Shown piece after piece: positions 32,068 to 41,791 of a stretch of 64,000 nucleotides of DNA. The notes beneath the pieces were generated by a model. That model did not search any database and had not been told where the DNA came from. It saw only the letters and a program-made list of their open reading frames with translations. How positions within the stretch are numbered: the stretch's first letter is position 1; each line of letters starts with the position of its first letter. The position numbers and the translations under genes were made by a program. The stretch spans positions 248,001 to 312,000 of the forward strand of contig NZ_CP043430.1 in assembly GCF_008271365.1 (NCBI RefSeq), given 5' to 3'. Source of the DNA: Microbacterium sp. 1S1 (GTDB lineage Bacteria; Actinomycetota; Actinomycetes; Actinomycetales; Microbacteriaceae).

Positions 32068-33750
32068 ATGTCACAGCCCTCTTCTTCGCACGCCTCGGTC
32101 GTCCTCGACCGGCTCTCCTTCACCTGGCCCGACGGCACGGTCGCCCTCGACGGCGTCTCCGGAGCCTTCGGCTCGGGCCGAACGGGCCTGGTCGGCCGCA
32201 ACGGCGCCGGCAAGTCGACGCTGCTCCGGCTCATCGCCGGAGAGCTCCACCCCGCCTCCGGGACCCTCGGCACCTCCGGCGAGGTGGCCTACCTGCCCCA
32301 GCAGCTCACGCTCGACGTGGACCGCCGGGTGGCCGACCTCCTCGGCGTGGCCGCCGCCCTCGACGCCGTGCGCGCCATCACCGCCGGCGACGTTGACCCC
32401 GCGCACTTCGACGCCGTCGGTGACGACTGGGACATCGAAGCCCGCGCGGAGGCCTCCCTGGCCGAGGCCGGGCTCGCCCCCGAGTTCCTCGACCGGACGG
32501 TCGGCGAGCTGTCGGGCGGGGAGGCGGTGCTCGTCGCGATCGCCGGGATCCGCCTGCGTCGGGCCCCGATCACGCTTCTCGACGAACCGACCAACAACCT
32601 CGACCGCGACGCCAGGGCCGCCCTCGCGACGATGGTCCAGGCCTGGAAGGGAACGCTCATCGTCGTGAGCCACGACCTCGCTCTGCTCGAGCTCATGGAT
32701 GACACCGCCGAGCTCTACGGGCAGAGCCTGTCCGTCTTCGGGGGCCCCTACTCCGAGTGGCGCGCCTGGCTGGACGCGGAACAGGACGCCGCGAAGCAGG
32801 CGGAGGTGGCCGCCGCACAGGTGCTCCGCAAGGAGAAACGCCAGCGGATCGAGGCCGAGGTCAAGCTCGCCCACCGCGCACGCACCGCCAAGAAGGCCGA
32901 GGTCGAGAAACGCGTGCCGAAGATCATCGCGCACGGAAGGAAGATGGCCGCAGAGGTGTCCGCGGGGAAGCTGCGCACGGAGGTCGGCGCAAAGGAGGAC
33001 GCTGCTCGGGCGGCGCACGATGCGGCAGGACGACGAGTGCGGTCGGACGCTTCGATGAAGATCGAGCTGCCCGATCCCGAGGTGTCGCGGAGCCGCCGGA
33101 TCGCCGAGCTCGGCGGACCGGAGAGGTCGTGGGTGATCCAGGGTCCGGAGCGGGTCGCCCTCATCGGCCGCAACGGAGCCGGCAAGACCACCCTCCTGGA
33201 GCGGCTCGTCTCCGGTTCCGTTCACAACTCAGGAGAACTCGGCGCAGAGCGGCCGGGTCCGCTGCCGCACGCCCAGATCGGCCCCGATCTCCTGAGTTGT
33301 GAACGGCCGGAGCTGCGGGCGGAGGCGATGACCGACCGGATCGGCTACCTGCCGCAGCGGGTCGACGGCCTCGACGAGGAGCGATCGGTCTTCGAGAACG
33401 TCGCTGCCGCCGCACCACAGGTTCCCGAGAAGGAGCTCCGCAACCGGCTCGCCCGCTTCCTCATCCGCGGGGCCACGGCCGACCGTCCGGTGGCCGCGCT
33501 CTCCGGTGGGGAGAGGTTCCGCGTCGCCCTCGCCCGGCTGCTCCTCACCGATCCGGCGCCGCACCTCGTCGTCCTCGACGAACCCACGAACAACCTGGAC
33601 CTCGACACCGTCGACCAGCTCGTCGAGGCGCTGCGGGCCTACCGCGGAGCCGTGCTCGTGGTCAGTCACGACGACGCGTTCCTGAGCCGCCTCGACCTCG
33701 ACCTCACCCTCGAGATCGATACGGACGGCGTGCTGCAGGAGGTGGTGTGA
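32068..33750 (+). CDS. ABC-F family ATPase, with an inverted repeat embedded in frame
   Basis: 560 aa with two ABC cassettes and no membrane segment. Walker A motifs GRNGAGKST (residues 43-51) and GRNGAGKTT (367-375), signature LSGGE in both halves, Walker B followed by DEPTNN in both. The linker (about 235-320) is long, basic and helical, as in ribosome-protecting or translation ABC-F factors. Right after the second Walker A, residues 384-413 are encoded by an 89-base palindromic element absent from the family plan. AGGAG precedes the ATG. Expected to act on ribosomes, perhaps antibiotic protection. Confidence 0.85.
   Translation: MSQPSSSHASVVLDRLSFTWPDGTVALDGVSGAFGSGRTGLVGRNGAGKSTLLRLIAGELHPASGTLGTSGEVAYLPQQLTLDVDRRVADLLGVAAALDAVRAITAGDVDPAHFDAVGDDWDIEARAEASLAEAGLAPEFLDRTVGELSGGEAVLVAIAGIRLRRAPITLLDEPTNNLDRDARAALATMVQAWKGTLIVVSHDLALLELMDDTAELYGQSLSVFGGPYSEWRAWLDAEQDAAKQAEVAAAQVLRKEKRQRIEAEVKLAHRARTAKKAEVEKRVPKIIAHGRKMAAEVSAGKLRTEVGAKEDAARAAHDAAGRRVRSDASMKIELPDPEVSRSRRIAELGGPERSWVIQGPERVALIGRNGAGKTTLLERLVSGSVHNSGELGAERPGPLPHAQIGPDLLSCERPELRAEAMTDRIGYLPQRVDGLDEERSVFENVAAAAPQVPEKELRNRLARFLIRGATADRPVAALSGGERFRVALARLLLTDPAPHLVVLDEPTNNLDLDTVDQLVEALRAYRGAVLVVSHDDAFLSRLDLDLTLEIDTDGVLQEVV
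33218..33306. repeat. Inverted-repeat element, family A-like, inside the ABC-F coding sequence
   Basis: Perfect 19-base arms CCGTTCACAACTCAGGAGA and TCTCCTGAGTTGTGAACGG, 51 bases apart. The core CACAACTnnGGAGA equals that of the intergenic copies at 14845 and 15039. The frame of the gene is kept through it. Confidence 0.75.
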
Positions 33751-33761
33751 CCTCCTCGCCA

Positions 33762-33848
33762 CGTTCCGCCTGCACGACCGCGGCCCGCCTGCACGACCGG
33801 AACCACGGTTTGGTCGTGCGGGCGGAACCGGGTCGTGCGGGCGGAACG
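33762..33848. repeat. Inverted-repeat element, family C
   Basis: Two nested stems: outer arms CGTTCCGCCTGCACGACC and GGTCGTGCGGGCGGAACG (one mismatch in 18), inner arms CCGCCTGCACGACC and GGTCGTGCGGGCGG (one mismatch in 14). The unit CCGCCTGCACGACC therefore occurs four times. It fills most of the 162-base gap between the ABC-F and helicase genes. Confidence 0.75.
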
Positions 33849-33912
33849 CGTACGGGGCCGCCGGGTGTCAAGGTCGGGGCCGGATGTCGGTGGGGTCGGG
33901 AATGATGGAGGC

Positions 33913-36900
33913 ATGAGCGACGTGCTCGACCGCTTCACCCCGGCCACACAGGACTGGTTCCGGGGTGCCTTCACCGCACCCACGCCGGCGCAGGCCGGAG
34001 CGTGGGAAGCGATCTCCGCCGGCAAGCACGCCCTCGTCGTCGCGCCGACGGGTTCCGGCAAGACGCTGTCGGCGTTCCTCTGGGCGATCGACAGCGTGTT
34101 CCGCGAGCGCGCCGATGCGTCGGAGGAACCGAAGAAGGACGGCTCCCGCACGCGCATCCTCTACATCTCGCCGCTCAAGGCCCTCGGCGTGGACGTGGAG
34201 CGCAACCTGCGTTCCCCCCTCATCGGCATCGGACAGTCCGCACGCCGGCTCGGGCTCACCGCACCCGGCATCACGGTGGGCGTCCGCTCCGGCGACACCA
34301 CCTCGAGCGATCGCCGCAAGCTGGTGTCCGATCCCCCCGACATCCTCATCACGACACCGGAGTCGCTGTACCTGATGCTCACGAGCCGGGCGGGCGACAC
34401 CCTCCGCGACGTGCACACGGTCATCATCGACGAGGTCCACGCGGTCGCCGCCACCAAGCGCGGGGCGCATCTCGCGGTCAGCCTGGAGCGCCTCGACGCC
34501 CTGCGCCGCTTCCACGGGGCGGAGACCGCCGCACAGCGGATCGGGCTGTCGGCCACGGTGCGACCGATCGACGAGGTCGCGCGCTTCCTCGGCGGCGCGG
34601 ACCCGGTCGAGATCGTCGCCCCACCCGCGTCGAAGACCTTCGAACTCGGCGTGGTCGTGCCGATGGACGACATGACCAACCCGCCGCCCCCACCGGGCGC
34701 CCCGCCGGAGGCCCCCGGCGTCGACGCGGAGTACACCGAGGTCACGGGCTCGGTGTGGCCGCATGTCGAGGAGGCGATCGTCGACCGCATCCTGCAGAAC
34801 AACTCGACCATCGTCTTCGCGAACTCCCGCCGCCTCGCCGAACGACTCACCGGGCGACTGAACGAGATCTACGCGGAACGGATCGGCGTCGCGCTGCCGG
34901 AGCCGACCGTGCCCGCCGCGATGATGGCGCAGGCAGGCTCCACCGCGGGCGCCGATCCGGTGCTCGCCAAGGCCCACCACGGCTCGGTGTCGAAAGAGCA
35001 GCGCGCGCAGGTCGAGGAGGAGCTGAAGTCGGGCGTGCTGCGGTGCGTCGTCGCCACGAGCAGTCTGGAGCTCGGCATCGACATGGGTGCCGTGGACCTC
35101 GTGATCCAGGTGGAGGCGCCGCCGTCCGCGGCCTCCGGGCTGCAGCGCGTGGGTCGGGCGGGGCATCAGGTCGGCGAGATCAGCCGCGCGGCTCTGTTCC
35201 CGAAGCATCGCGGCGATGTGCTGCACACCGCGATCGTGACGGAACGGATGCTGGCGGGGAAGATCGAAGCCATCCAGGTGCCGCGGAACCCCCTGGACAT
35301 CCTCGCCCAGCAGACGGTCGCGGCCAGCGCCCTCGGCGCCATCAGCGTCGAGGAGTGGTTCGAGACCGTCCGCCGCTCCGCCCCGTTCCAATCGCTCCCC
35401 CGCTCCGCCTACGAGGCGACGCTCGATCTGCTGGCCGGACGCTTCCCCTCCGACGAGTTCGCCGAGCTGCGCCCGCGGCTCGTGTGGGATCGCGACGCCG
35501 GTACGCTCACGGGCCGTCCTGGCGCGCAGCGGATCGCCGTCACCAGCGGCGGCACGATCCCCGACCGCGGCCTCTTCGGGGTCTTCGTGGCAGGCGAGTC
35601 CACGGGCGCCCGGGTGGGCGAGCTCGATGAGGAGATGGTCTACGAGTCCCGCGTCGGCGACGTGTTCACCCTGGGCACCACGAGCTGGCGCATCGCCGAG
35701 ATCACCCACGACCGGGTCAACGTCATCCCCGCCTACGGCCAGCCCGGCAAGGTGCCGTTCTGGCACGGCGACGGCATCGGCCGCCCGTTCGAGCTGGGCG
35801 AAGCGCTCGGGGCGTTCTCCCGCGAGGTGTCCGCCGCGAAGCCGGAGAAGGCGGAGCAGCGCCTCATCGCGGCCGGGCTCGACGAGCAGGCGCGTGCGAA
35901 CCTCCTCGCCCACCTCTCCGAGCAGCGGGAGGCGACGGGCACGCTGCCGACGGACCGCACGCTGACGGTCGAGCGCGGGCACGACGAGGTCGGCGACTGG
36001 CGCGTGATCCTGCATTCCCCGTACGGCATGAAGGTGCACGCACCGTGGGCACTCGCCATCAACGCCCGCGTGCGAGAGCGCCTGGGCGTCGAGGGCTCAG
36101 CGGTGGCCAGCGACGACGGCATCATCGTCCGCATCCCCGACGCCGAGTCCGAGCCGCCCGGTGCGGAGCTGTTCGTGTTCGACCCGGACGAGCTCGAACA
36201 GCTCGTCACGCAGGAGGTCGGCGGCTCGGCACTGTTCGCGTCGCGGTTCCGGGAGTGCGCCGCGCGGGCACTGCTCATGCCGCGGACGAACCCCAACCGC
36301 CGGACCCCGCTGTGGCAGCAGCGCCAGCGTTCGGCTCAGCTCCTCGAGGTCGCCCGTCGGCATCCCACCTTTCCCGTGATCCTGGAGACGCTGCGCGAGG
36401 TGCTGCAGGACGTCTACGACCTGCCGTCGCTGCGGAAGCTCGCGACGAGCATCGCCGACCGCCGCATCCGCCTCGTCGAGACCCAGCCCGGGCAGCCGTC
36501 GCCCTTCGCCCGCGACCTCCTCTTCGGCTACGTGGGCGCGTTCATGTATGAGGGTGACTCGCCGCTGGCCGAACGCCGCGCCGCCGCCCTCTCCGTCGAT
36601 CCAGCGCTGCTGGGCGAGCTGCTCGGCACGGTCGAGTTGCGCGAGCTGCTCGATCCCGACGTCATCGCGCAGTTCGAGCGGGAGGCCCAGCGGCTCGATC
36701 CGGAGCGCCGGGCGCGCGGCCTGGAGGGCGTTGCCGACCTGCTCCGGCTCCTCGGACCGCTCGACGCGGGCGAGGTGGCGGCACGCCTTGATCCTGACTC
36801 CAGCGGCGGGGCGTCCGCCGCGACGCTCCTCGACGAGCTCGTGACCGCTCGTCGCGCCATCCCGGTCACGATCGCCGGCGTGACCAGAGTCGCCGCGATC

Positions 36901-38496
36901 GAGGACGCAGGGCGTCTGCGCGACGCGCTCGGGGCGGCGCTGCCCACCGGCATCCCGGTGGCCTTCCTGGAACCCCTGGCGGACCCCCTCAGCGACCTCG
37001 TCGCCCGTCACGCCCGCACCCACGGCCCCTTCACGACCACGGCTGTCGCGGAGCGGTTCGGACTCGGCACCGCCGTCGCCCGGCACACCCTGCAGCGGCT
37101 GGAGACGAGCGGCCGCCTCACGAGCGGCTACTTCCTCCCCACCGCGGCGGGCAGCGGCGATGACATCGAGTGGTGCGACACCGAGGTGCTGCGGCGTCTG
37201 CGCATGCGGTCGCTTGCGGCGATCCGCGGATCCGTCGAGCCGGTGTCGCCCGAGGCCTATGCGCGGTTCCTGCCGGACTGGCAGCACCTCGGACGCCCCT
37301 TGGAGGGCATCGACGGCGTGCTCACGGTGATCGAGCAGTTCGCCGGTGTCCCCATCCCCGCGAGCGCATGGGAGTCCCTGGTGCTGCCGTCCCGTGTGCG
37401 CGACTACGCCCCGGCGATGCTGGACGAGCTCACCGCCGCCGGCGAGGTGATCTGGTCCGGCCATGGGACGCTTCCCGGTCGTGACGGCTGGGTCTCGCTG
37501 CATCCCGCCGACCTCGCCCCGTTCACCCTTCCCGATCCGGATGCGGAGGTCGCCGCGGAGTCGCTGGAGGCACGTCTCCTCTCCGCCCTCGCCGCGGGCG
37601 GCGCGTACTTCGCCGCGCAGCTCAAGGAGATGACAGGCGCCGAGAACGAGCAGTCCGTACTCGAGGCGCTCTGGTCGCTGACCTGGTCGGGCCACGTGAC
37701 GAACGACACGTTCGCGCCGATCCGGTCGCTCCTGACCGGCGGTTCCCAGGCCCACAAGGTGAAGCGCCGCGCCCCGCGTGCCCGGACCTACCGCGGGATG
37801 TCGCTCACGCGCGCCGCTCCTCGACCCACCTCGATCGGCGGCCGGTGGTCGCTGCTCCCGGAGGTCGAGACCGATCCGGCGCGTCGCGCGACGGTCACTG
37901 CGGGCCTGCTCCTCGACCGCTACGGCGTGGTGACCCGAGGCGCCGTGCAGTCCGAGGGCGTTCCGGGAGGCTTCGCGCAGGCGTACCGCGTGCTGGCCGG
38001 CTTCGAGGAGGCGGGACACTGCCGCCGCGGCTACGTGATCGAGAAGCTCGGCGCGGCGCAGTTCGCGGCTTCGGCCACGGTCGACCGTCTCCGCACGTAC
38101 GCCGGTCTCGCCGATCCGCCACCACGGAAGGCCGTCACCCTGGCGGCCACCGACCCCGCGAACCCGTACGGCGCGGCGCTCGGGTGGCCGAAGCTCGAGG
38201 GTGTCTCGCATCGCCCCGGGCGGAAGGCGGGCGGGCTCGTGGTGCTCGTCGACGGCGCCCTCGTCCTGTCGCTCGAGCGCGGCGGCCGCACGGTCCTGTG
38301 CTTCACGGACGACGAGGAGGTGCTGCAGGCCGCCGCCGCCGACCTCGCGACCACGGCCAGGGAGCGTCGACTCGACACCCTCACCGTCGAGAAGGTGAAC
38401 GGCGAGGGCGTGTACGGCACGATCCTCGGACGGGCATTGCAGGAGGCGGGTTTCGTCCAGACGCCGCGCGGCTTCACCCTCCGCAAGGCGGTCTGA
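33913..38496 (+). CDS. lhr: Lhr-type superfamily 2 DNA helicase
   Basis: 1527 aa, the usual size of actinobacterial Lhr. Helicase core in the N-terminal half: APTGSGKT (residues 44-51), TTPESLY, DEVH box (173-176), SATVRP, and QRVGRAGHQ as motif VI. It is followed by the Lhr winged helix and the long C-terminal Lhr domain. This is a 3'-5' ATP-dependent helicase linked to DNA repair. AATGAT lies six bases before the ATG, so the message may be leaderless; GGAGG is too close to serve as an ordinary ribosome site. Single gene. Confidence 0.92.
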   Translation: MSDVLDRFTPATQDWFRGAFTAPTPAQAGAWEAISAGKHALVVAPTGSGKTLSAFLWAIDSVFRERADASEEPKKDGSRTRILYISPLKALGVDVERNLRSPLIGIGQSARRLGLTAPGITVGVRSGDTTSSDRRKLVSDPPDILITTPESLYLMLTSRAGDTLRDVHTVIIDEVHAVAATKRGAHLAVSLERLDALRRFHGAETAAQRIGLSATVRPIDEVARFLGGADPVEIVAPPASKTFELGVVVPMDDMTNPPPPPGAPPEAPGVDAEYTEVTGSVWPHVEEAIVDRILQNNSTIVFANSRRLAERLTGRLNEIYAERIGVALPEPTVPAAMMAQAGSTAGADPVLAKAHHGSVSKEQRAQVEEELKSGVLRCVVATSSLELGIDMGAVDLVIQVEAPPSAASGLQRVGRAGHQVGEISRAALFPKHRGDVLHTAIVTERMLAGKIEAIQVPRNPLDILAQQTVAASALGAISVEEWFETVRRSAPFQSLPRSAYEATLDLLAGRFPSDEFAELRPRLVWDRDAGTLTGRPGAQRIAVTSGGTIPDRGLFGVFVAGESTGARVGELDEEMVYESRVGDVFTLGTTSWRIAEITHDRVNVIPAYGQPGKVPFWHGDGIGRPFELGEALGAFSREVSAAKPEKAEQRLIAAGLDEQARANLLAHLSEQREATGTLPTDRTLTVERGHDEVGDWRVILHSPYGMKVHAPWALAINARVRERLGVEGSAVASDDGIIVRIPDAESEPPGAELFVFDPDELEQLVTQEVGGSALFASRFRECAARALLMPRTNPNRRTPLWQQRQRSAQLLEVARRHPTFPVILETLREVLQDVYDLPSLRKLATSIADRRIRLVETQPGQPSPFARDLLFGYVGAFMYEGDSPLAERRAAALSVDPALLGELLGTVELRELLDPDVIAQFEREAQRLDPERRARGLEGVADLLRLLGPLDAGEVAARLDPDSSGGASAATLLDELVTARRAIPVTIAGVTRVAAIEDAGRLRDALGAALPTGIPVAFLEPLADPLSDLVARHARTHGPFTTTAVAERFGLGTAVARHTLQRLETSGRLTSGYFLPTAAGSGDDIEWCDTEVLRRLRMRSLAAIRGSVEPVSPEAYARFLPDWQHLGRPLEGIDGVLTVIEQFAGVPIPASAWESLVLPSRVRDYAPAMLDELTAAGEVIWSGHGTLPGRDGWVSLHPADLAPFTLPDPDAEVAAESLEARLLSALAAGGAYFAAQLKEMTGAENEQSVLEALWSLTWSGHVTNDTFAPIRSLLTGGSQAHKVKRRAPRARTYRGMSLTRAAPRPTSIGGRWSLLPEVETDPARRATVTAGLLLDRYGVVTRGAVQSEGVPGGFAQAYRVLAGFEEAGHCRRGYVIEKLGAAQFAASATVDRLRTYAGLADPPPRKAVTLAATDPANPYGAALGWPKLEGVSHRPGRKAGGLVVLVDGALVLSLERGGRTVLCFTDDEEVLQAAAADLATTARERRLDTLTVEKVNGEGVYGTILGRALQEAGFVQTPRGFTLRKAV

Positions 38497-38511
38497 CCCG
38501 ACATCAAGAGT

Positions 38512-38529
38512 GGTACCATATTCCGTACC
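38512..38529. promoter_or_regulatory. Candidate operator of the toxin-antitoxin pair
   Basis: GGTAC-N8-GTACC inverted repeat in an AT-rich pocket 15 bases before the antitoxin ATG, as expected for autorepression by the antitoxin-toxin complex. Confidence 0.5.
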
Positions 38530-38543
38530 AGAAGGGGAACGAC

Positions 38544-38792
38544 ATGGCCATCACGACGAGTGAAGCACGGCGCGATCTGTTCGGCCTGATCGAGCGGGTG
38601 AACCTCGATCACAGCGAAGTGGAGATCACCTCGCGCCGAGGAAGCGCCGTCCTCATGTCCAAGGCGGAGTACGACTCGCTGGTGGAGACGAGCTACCTGC
38701 TGCGCTCGCCCGCGAACGCTCAGCGACTCCTCAGCGCCCTGGCCGCTGGCCGCGACGGGGACGTCTCGGAGCACGACCTCGACGAGGCATGA
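38544..38792 (+). CDS. yefM: YefM/Phd-type antitoxin
   Basis: 82 aa. The N-terminal Phd/YefM DNA-binding fold is clear (ITTSEARRDLFGLIERVN, EITSRRGSAVLMSKAEYD), followed by an acidic C-terminus that would wrap the toxin. Its stop overlaps the start of the toxin (ATGA), the standard layout that keeps antitoxin in excess. Probably autoregulated at the GGTAC dyad upstream. Confidence 0.92.
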   Translation: MAITTSEARRDLFGLIERVNLDHSEVEITSRRGSAVLMSKAEYDSLVETSYLLRSPANAQRLLSALAAGRDGDVSEHDLDEA

Positions 38793-39055
38793 CGACCCGG
38801 CTCCTCGTCTGGACACCCGAAGGGTGGGAGGACTACGTGTACTGGCAGACGGAAGACCGTCGCACTCTCAAGCGAATCGACCTCCTGATCGCCGACACCC
38901 TTCGCGACGACCCCTTCCAGGGGATCGGCAAGCCCGAGCCCCTCAAGCACGCGCTCGCCGGCGCCTGGTCTCGGCGCATCGATGAGGCTCATCGCCTCGT
39001 CTACACGGCGACCGATCGCCACGTGACCATCCTGCAGGCCCGCTATCACTACTGA
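38789..39055 (+). CDS. yoeB: Txe/YoeB-type mRNA interferase toxin
   Basis: 88 aa. RelE-fold toxin with the YoeB landmarks: WxTPEGWEDYVYWQ at the start, IGKPEPLKHALAGAWSRRIDEAHRLVY, and ARYHY at the C-terminus. Catalytic candidates are Glu50, Arg62/Arg63, His87 and Tyr88. It would cut mRNA on the ribosome when freed from YefM. All key residues are present, so the pair looks functional. Confidence 0.92.
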   Translation: MTTRLLVWTPEGWEDYVYWQTEDRRTLKRIDLLIADTLRDDPFQGIGKPEPLKHALAGAWSRRIDEAHRLVYTATDRHVTILQARYHY

Positions 39056-39061
39056 CCCCCC

Positions 39062-39067
39062 TAGCCT
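39062..39067 (+). promoter_or_regulatory. -10 box of a leaderless promoter
   Basis: TAGCCT, six bases, then the ATG of the EI24 gene at 39074. Confidence 0.5.
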
Positions 39068-39073
39068 GGAGCC

Positions 39074-39862
39074 ATGATCCGAGAGTTCGCCGCCGGCGTC
39101 CGCACCCTGTTCCGCGGATTCGGGGTGTGGCGTACCCGGCCCGGGCTCATGGCTCTCGGGCTCGTCCCCGCCGTCATCGCCCTCGTGCTGCTCGCGGCCG
39201 TCCTCGTGCCGCTGATCCTGTCGATGCCGTCGCTGTCCGCGTGGCTCACACCGTTCGCGGACGGCTGGATCGAGCCGTGGCGGGGCTTCCTGCGCACCGC
39301 CGTGGGCCTCGTCGTGGTCGCCGCCGCGCTCGCGCTGGCCAGTTCGGTGTTCAGCGCCCTCACCCTGACGATCGGCGACCCGTTCTACCAGCGCATCTGG
39401 CTCGCCGTGGAGAGGGACCTCGGCGACCCTCCTCCCGCGGACGGAGGGAGCTTCTGGACCACGGTCGGTGAGGGGCTCCGACTGATCGTGCTGGGCATCC
39501 TGATCGCGCTCCTCGTGCTCCTCATCGGACTCGTGCCGGGTATCGGCGGCTTCCTCGGCGCGGTCTCCGGCGTGATCCTCACGGGCCGGCTGCTCGCGCG
39601 GGAACTCACCGGCCGCGCCTTCGATGCACGCGACCTCAGCCCGGCCGCACGCGCCGCCCTGTTCCAGAGCAGTCGCGCCCGCGTGCTCGGCTTCGGCGTG
39701 GCGACCCAGTTGTGCTTTCTCATCCCGGGCGGTGCCGTCGCCGTGATGCCGGCCGCCGTCGCCGGGAGCACGATGCTGGCGCGCGACATGCAGGCGCGCA
39801 CCGCGCTCACCGCCGCCTCGCCCGCCTCCGCGCCGCACGAACCCACCCCCGGGACCGCCTGA
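39074..39862 (+). CDS. EI24/CysZ-like membrane protein
   Basis: 262 aa with four to six membrane segments. EI24 family pattern: FRGFGVWRTRPGLMALGLVPA at the start and SALTLTIGDPFYQRIW, the conserved DPFY-type loop. Bacterial members include the sulfate transporter CysZ, but no sulfur genes lie nearby, so the substrate is open. Its stop overlaps the ATG of the downstream glycosylase (ATGA-type overlap), so the two are co-translated. Confidence 0.8.
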   Translation: MIREFAAGVRTLFRGFGVWRTRPGLMALGLVPAVIALVLLAAVLVPLILSMPSLSAWLTPFADGWIEPWRGFLRTAVGLVVVAAALALASSVFSALTLTIGDPFYQRIWLAVERDLGDPPPADGGSFWTTVGEGLRLIVLGILIALLVLLIGLVPGIGGFLGAVSGVILTGRLLARELTGRAFDARDLSPAARAALFQSSRARVLGFGVATQLCFLIPGGAVAVMPAAVAGSTMLARDMQARTALTAASPASAPHEPTPGTA

Positions 39863-40635
39863 TGCCCGAGGGCGACACCGTCTTCCGCACCGCGCGCCGC
39901 CTGGACGAGGCGCTCGCGGGTGGCGAGGTCACGCGCTTCGACCTCCGGGTGCCCCGCTTCGCGACCCTCGACCTGACGGGGCAGCGCGTGCAGGGTGCAG
40001 TCCCCCGCGGCAAGCACCTGCTGCTGCGGATCGGCGAGAGCACGCTGCATTCGCATCTGCGCATGGACGGCGCCTGGTTCGTGTACCGGCCGGGCGAGAA
40101 ATGGCGGCATCCGGCGTTCAAAGTGCGGGCGATCGTCGGGACGGCGGAACGCGAGGCCGTGGGCGTGGACATCGCCGAGGTCGAGGTCGTCCCGACTCGT
40201 GACGAGGACGAGCTCGTCGGCTACCTCGGCCCCGATCCGCTCGCTGCCGACTGGGACCCCGTGGAGGCCGTGCGGCGGCTCGGCGGAGACACCCGGCCGA
40301 TTCATGTCGCCCTCCTCGACCAGCGCAACGTCGCCGGATTCGGCAATGAGTACGCCGCGGAACTCCTGTTCCTCCGCGGAATCCTGCCGACCACGCCGAC
40401 GCCCGAGGTCGACGTGACCGCCCTGGTCGACCTGGGCGTGCGGACCATCCGCGCGAACCGCGACCGCCGCAATCGCACCTTCACCGGGATCGACCGGCCG
40501 GGCCAGTCGACGTGGGTGTACGGCCGGGCCGGGCGCCCGTGCCGACGGTGCGGAACCCTCATCCGCCGCGGGGAGCTGGGGGCGGATCCGACCCGCGAGA
40601 GGATCACGTTCTGGTGCCCCCGGTGCCAGCGCTGA
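39862..40635 (+). CDS. nei: Endonuclease VIII-like DNA glycosylase (Fpg/Nei family)
   Basis: 257 aa. It begins MPEGDT, where Pro2 is the catalytic nucleophile and Glu3 the general acid; the GDT points to the Nei branch. A helix-two-turn-helix stretch with AGFGNEYAAELLF follows. The C-terminal zinc finger is complete (CRRC ... CPRC). It removes oxidised pyrimidines and nicks the abasic site. Translationally coupled to the EI24 gene. Confidence 0.93.
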   Translation: MPEGDTVFRTARRLDEALAGGEVTRFDLRVPRFATLDLTGQRVQGAVPRGKHLLLRIGESTLHSHLRMDGAWFVYRPGEKWRHPAFKVRAIVGTAEREAVGVDIAEVEVVPTRDEDELVGYLGPDPLAADWDPVEAVRRLGGDTRPIHVALLDQRNVAGFGNEYAAELLFLRGILPTTPTPEVDVTALVDLGVRTIRANRDRRNRTFTGIDRPGQSTWVYGRAGRPCRRCGTLIRRGELGADPTRERITFWCPRCQR

Positions 40636-40716
40636 GCCGTATCCATCCGCGGGAATGAATCTCCCCCTCTCGTGGTTGTTGATATATCCGGAGAACTCCG
40701 GAGCACGGGAGGAATC

Positions 40717-41124
40717 GTGGGCAAGAACTACGTCGACATCGAGAACGACCACGGAGCGACGCTGCGGTATCGCAAGCACGCCAACGGTCGCGGTCTCGTC
40801 GCGCATGGCGCCAAGGTGCATCCGAAGGCGCACATCGAGGCGGGGGCCTACATCGAACCGGGAGCACGCGTCGGAGCGGGGGCCATCATCGCCCGCGGTG
40901 CGTGGATCGACGAGGACGCCGTGATCGGCGAAGGGGCGTACATCGACGCGCACGCGCACGTCGGGCAGGGCGCCGCGGTCGGCGATCACGCGCACGTCGG
41001 TGTCCGCACCGACATCGGTGCCGGGGCCCGCATCGTGCGGGGTGCCCGCATCGGAGATGACGAGACCGTCGCGGCGGGACTCACCGTCGCCACCGACCAG
41101 AAGGGCCTCTGGCTGGCGGCCTGA
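40717..41124 (+). CDS. Left-handed beta-helix (hexapeptide-repeat) protein
   Basis: 135 aa. From residue 30 on, nearly the whole chain is a row of hexads with small or aliphatic residues at fixed places (VHPKAHIEAGAYIEPGARVG...). This is the left-handed beta-helix of hexapeptide transferases and carbonic-anhydrase-like proteins. The acyl-CoA pocket and catalytic His cannot be assigned. The GTG at 40717 follows GGGAGGAATC; an open frame to 40672 has no support. Function unknown. Confidence 0.65.
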   Translation: MGKNYVDIENDHGATLRYRKHANGRGLVAHGAKVHPKAHIEAGAYIEPGARVGAGAIIARGAWIDEDAVIGEGAYIDAHAHVGQGAAVGDHAHVGVRTDIGAGARIVRGARIGDDETVAAGLTVATDQKGLWLAA

Positions 41125-41130
41125 CCGCGC

Positions 41131-41791
41131 TCAGAGCAGGCGTCGCTCGGACGCCCAAGCCGTGAGCTCGTGACGCGAGGAGAGCTGCAGCTTGCGCAGC
41201 ACCGACGAGACGTGGGTCTCCACCGTCTTGATCGAGATGAACAGCGCGGCGGCCACCTCCTTGTAGGCGTAGCCCCGGGCGATGAGTCGCATGACCTCCT
41301 GCTCGCGGGAGGACAGCCGGTCGAGCTCGTCCGTCGCCGTGGCGGTCTCCCCGGCGACCGCGCCGAAGGCGTCGAGCACGAAGCCGGCGAGCCGCGGCGA
41401 GAAGACGGCGTCTCCCTCGGCGACGGCGTGCACGGCATCGCTGACCTCGCGTCCCGACGAGCCCTTCGTGATGTAGCCGCGCGCGCCCGCCCGGATGACC
41501 CGCACGACGTCGGCGGCTGCGTCGGACACGCTCAGGGCGAGGAAGCGCGGAGCCGTCGCCCCCCGCCCCTCGGATCACCGCCTCCCCGCCCGTCGCGTCG
41601 TCGCCCGCCCCGCCGGGAAGGTGTACGTCGAGGAGCACTACGTCCGGCGCTGTCTCCCCGATCACGGCGATCGCCGATGGCACGTCTGCCGCCTCGCCCA
41701 CGACCTCCACGCTCGCGTCGAGGTCGGCACGAAGCCCCGAGCGGAAGATGGAATGGTCGTCGACGATCACGACGCGGAGACGGTCAGCCAC
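41131..41791 (-). pseudogene. LuxR/NarL-type response regulator, frameshifted
   Basis: The receiver half starts at GTG 41791 with an AGGAG motif (RLRVVIVDDHSIFRSGLRADL; phospho-acceptor in VVLLDVHLPGG). The output half is in another frame: receiver end plus LSSREQEVMRLIARGYAYKEV and KTVETHVSSVLRKLQ, the LuxR helix-turn-helix. Dropping one C from the six-C run at 41559-41564 (plus strand) restores a single protein of about 219 aa. The kinase gene upstream overlaps its start. Either an inactivated regulator, phase-variable tract or sequence error. Confidence 0.75.

Noticed and set aside
33868..36039. 723-codon frame antisense to the helicase
   Set aside because: Composition is the Arg/Gly/Ala-rich shadow of a GC-rich gene, with no domain and a certain gene on the other strand.
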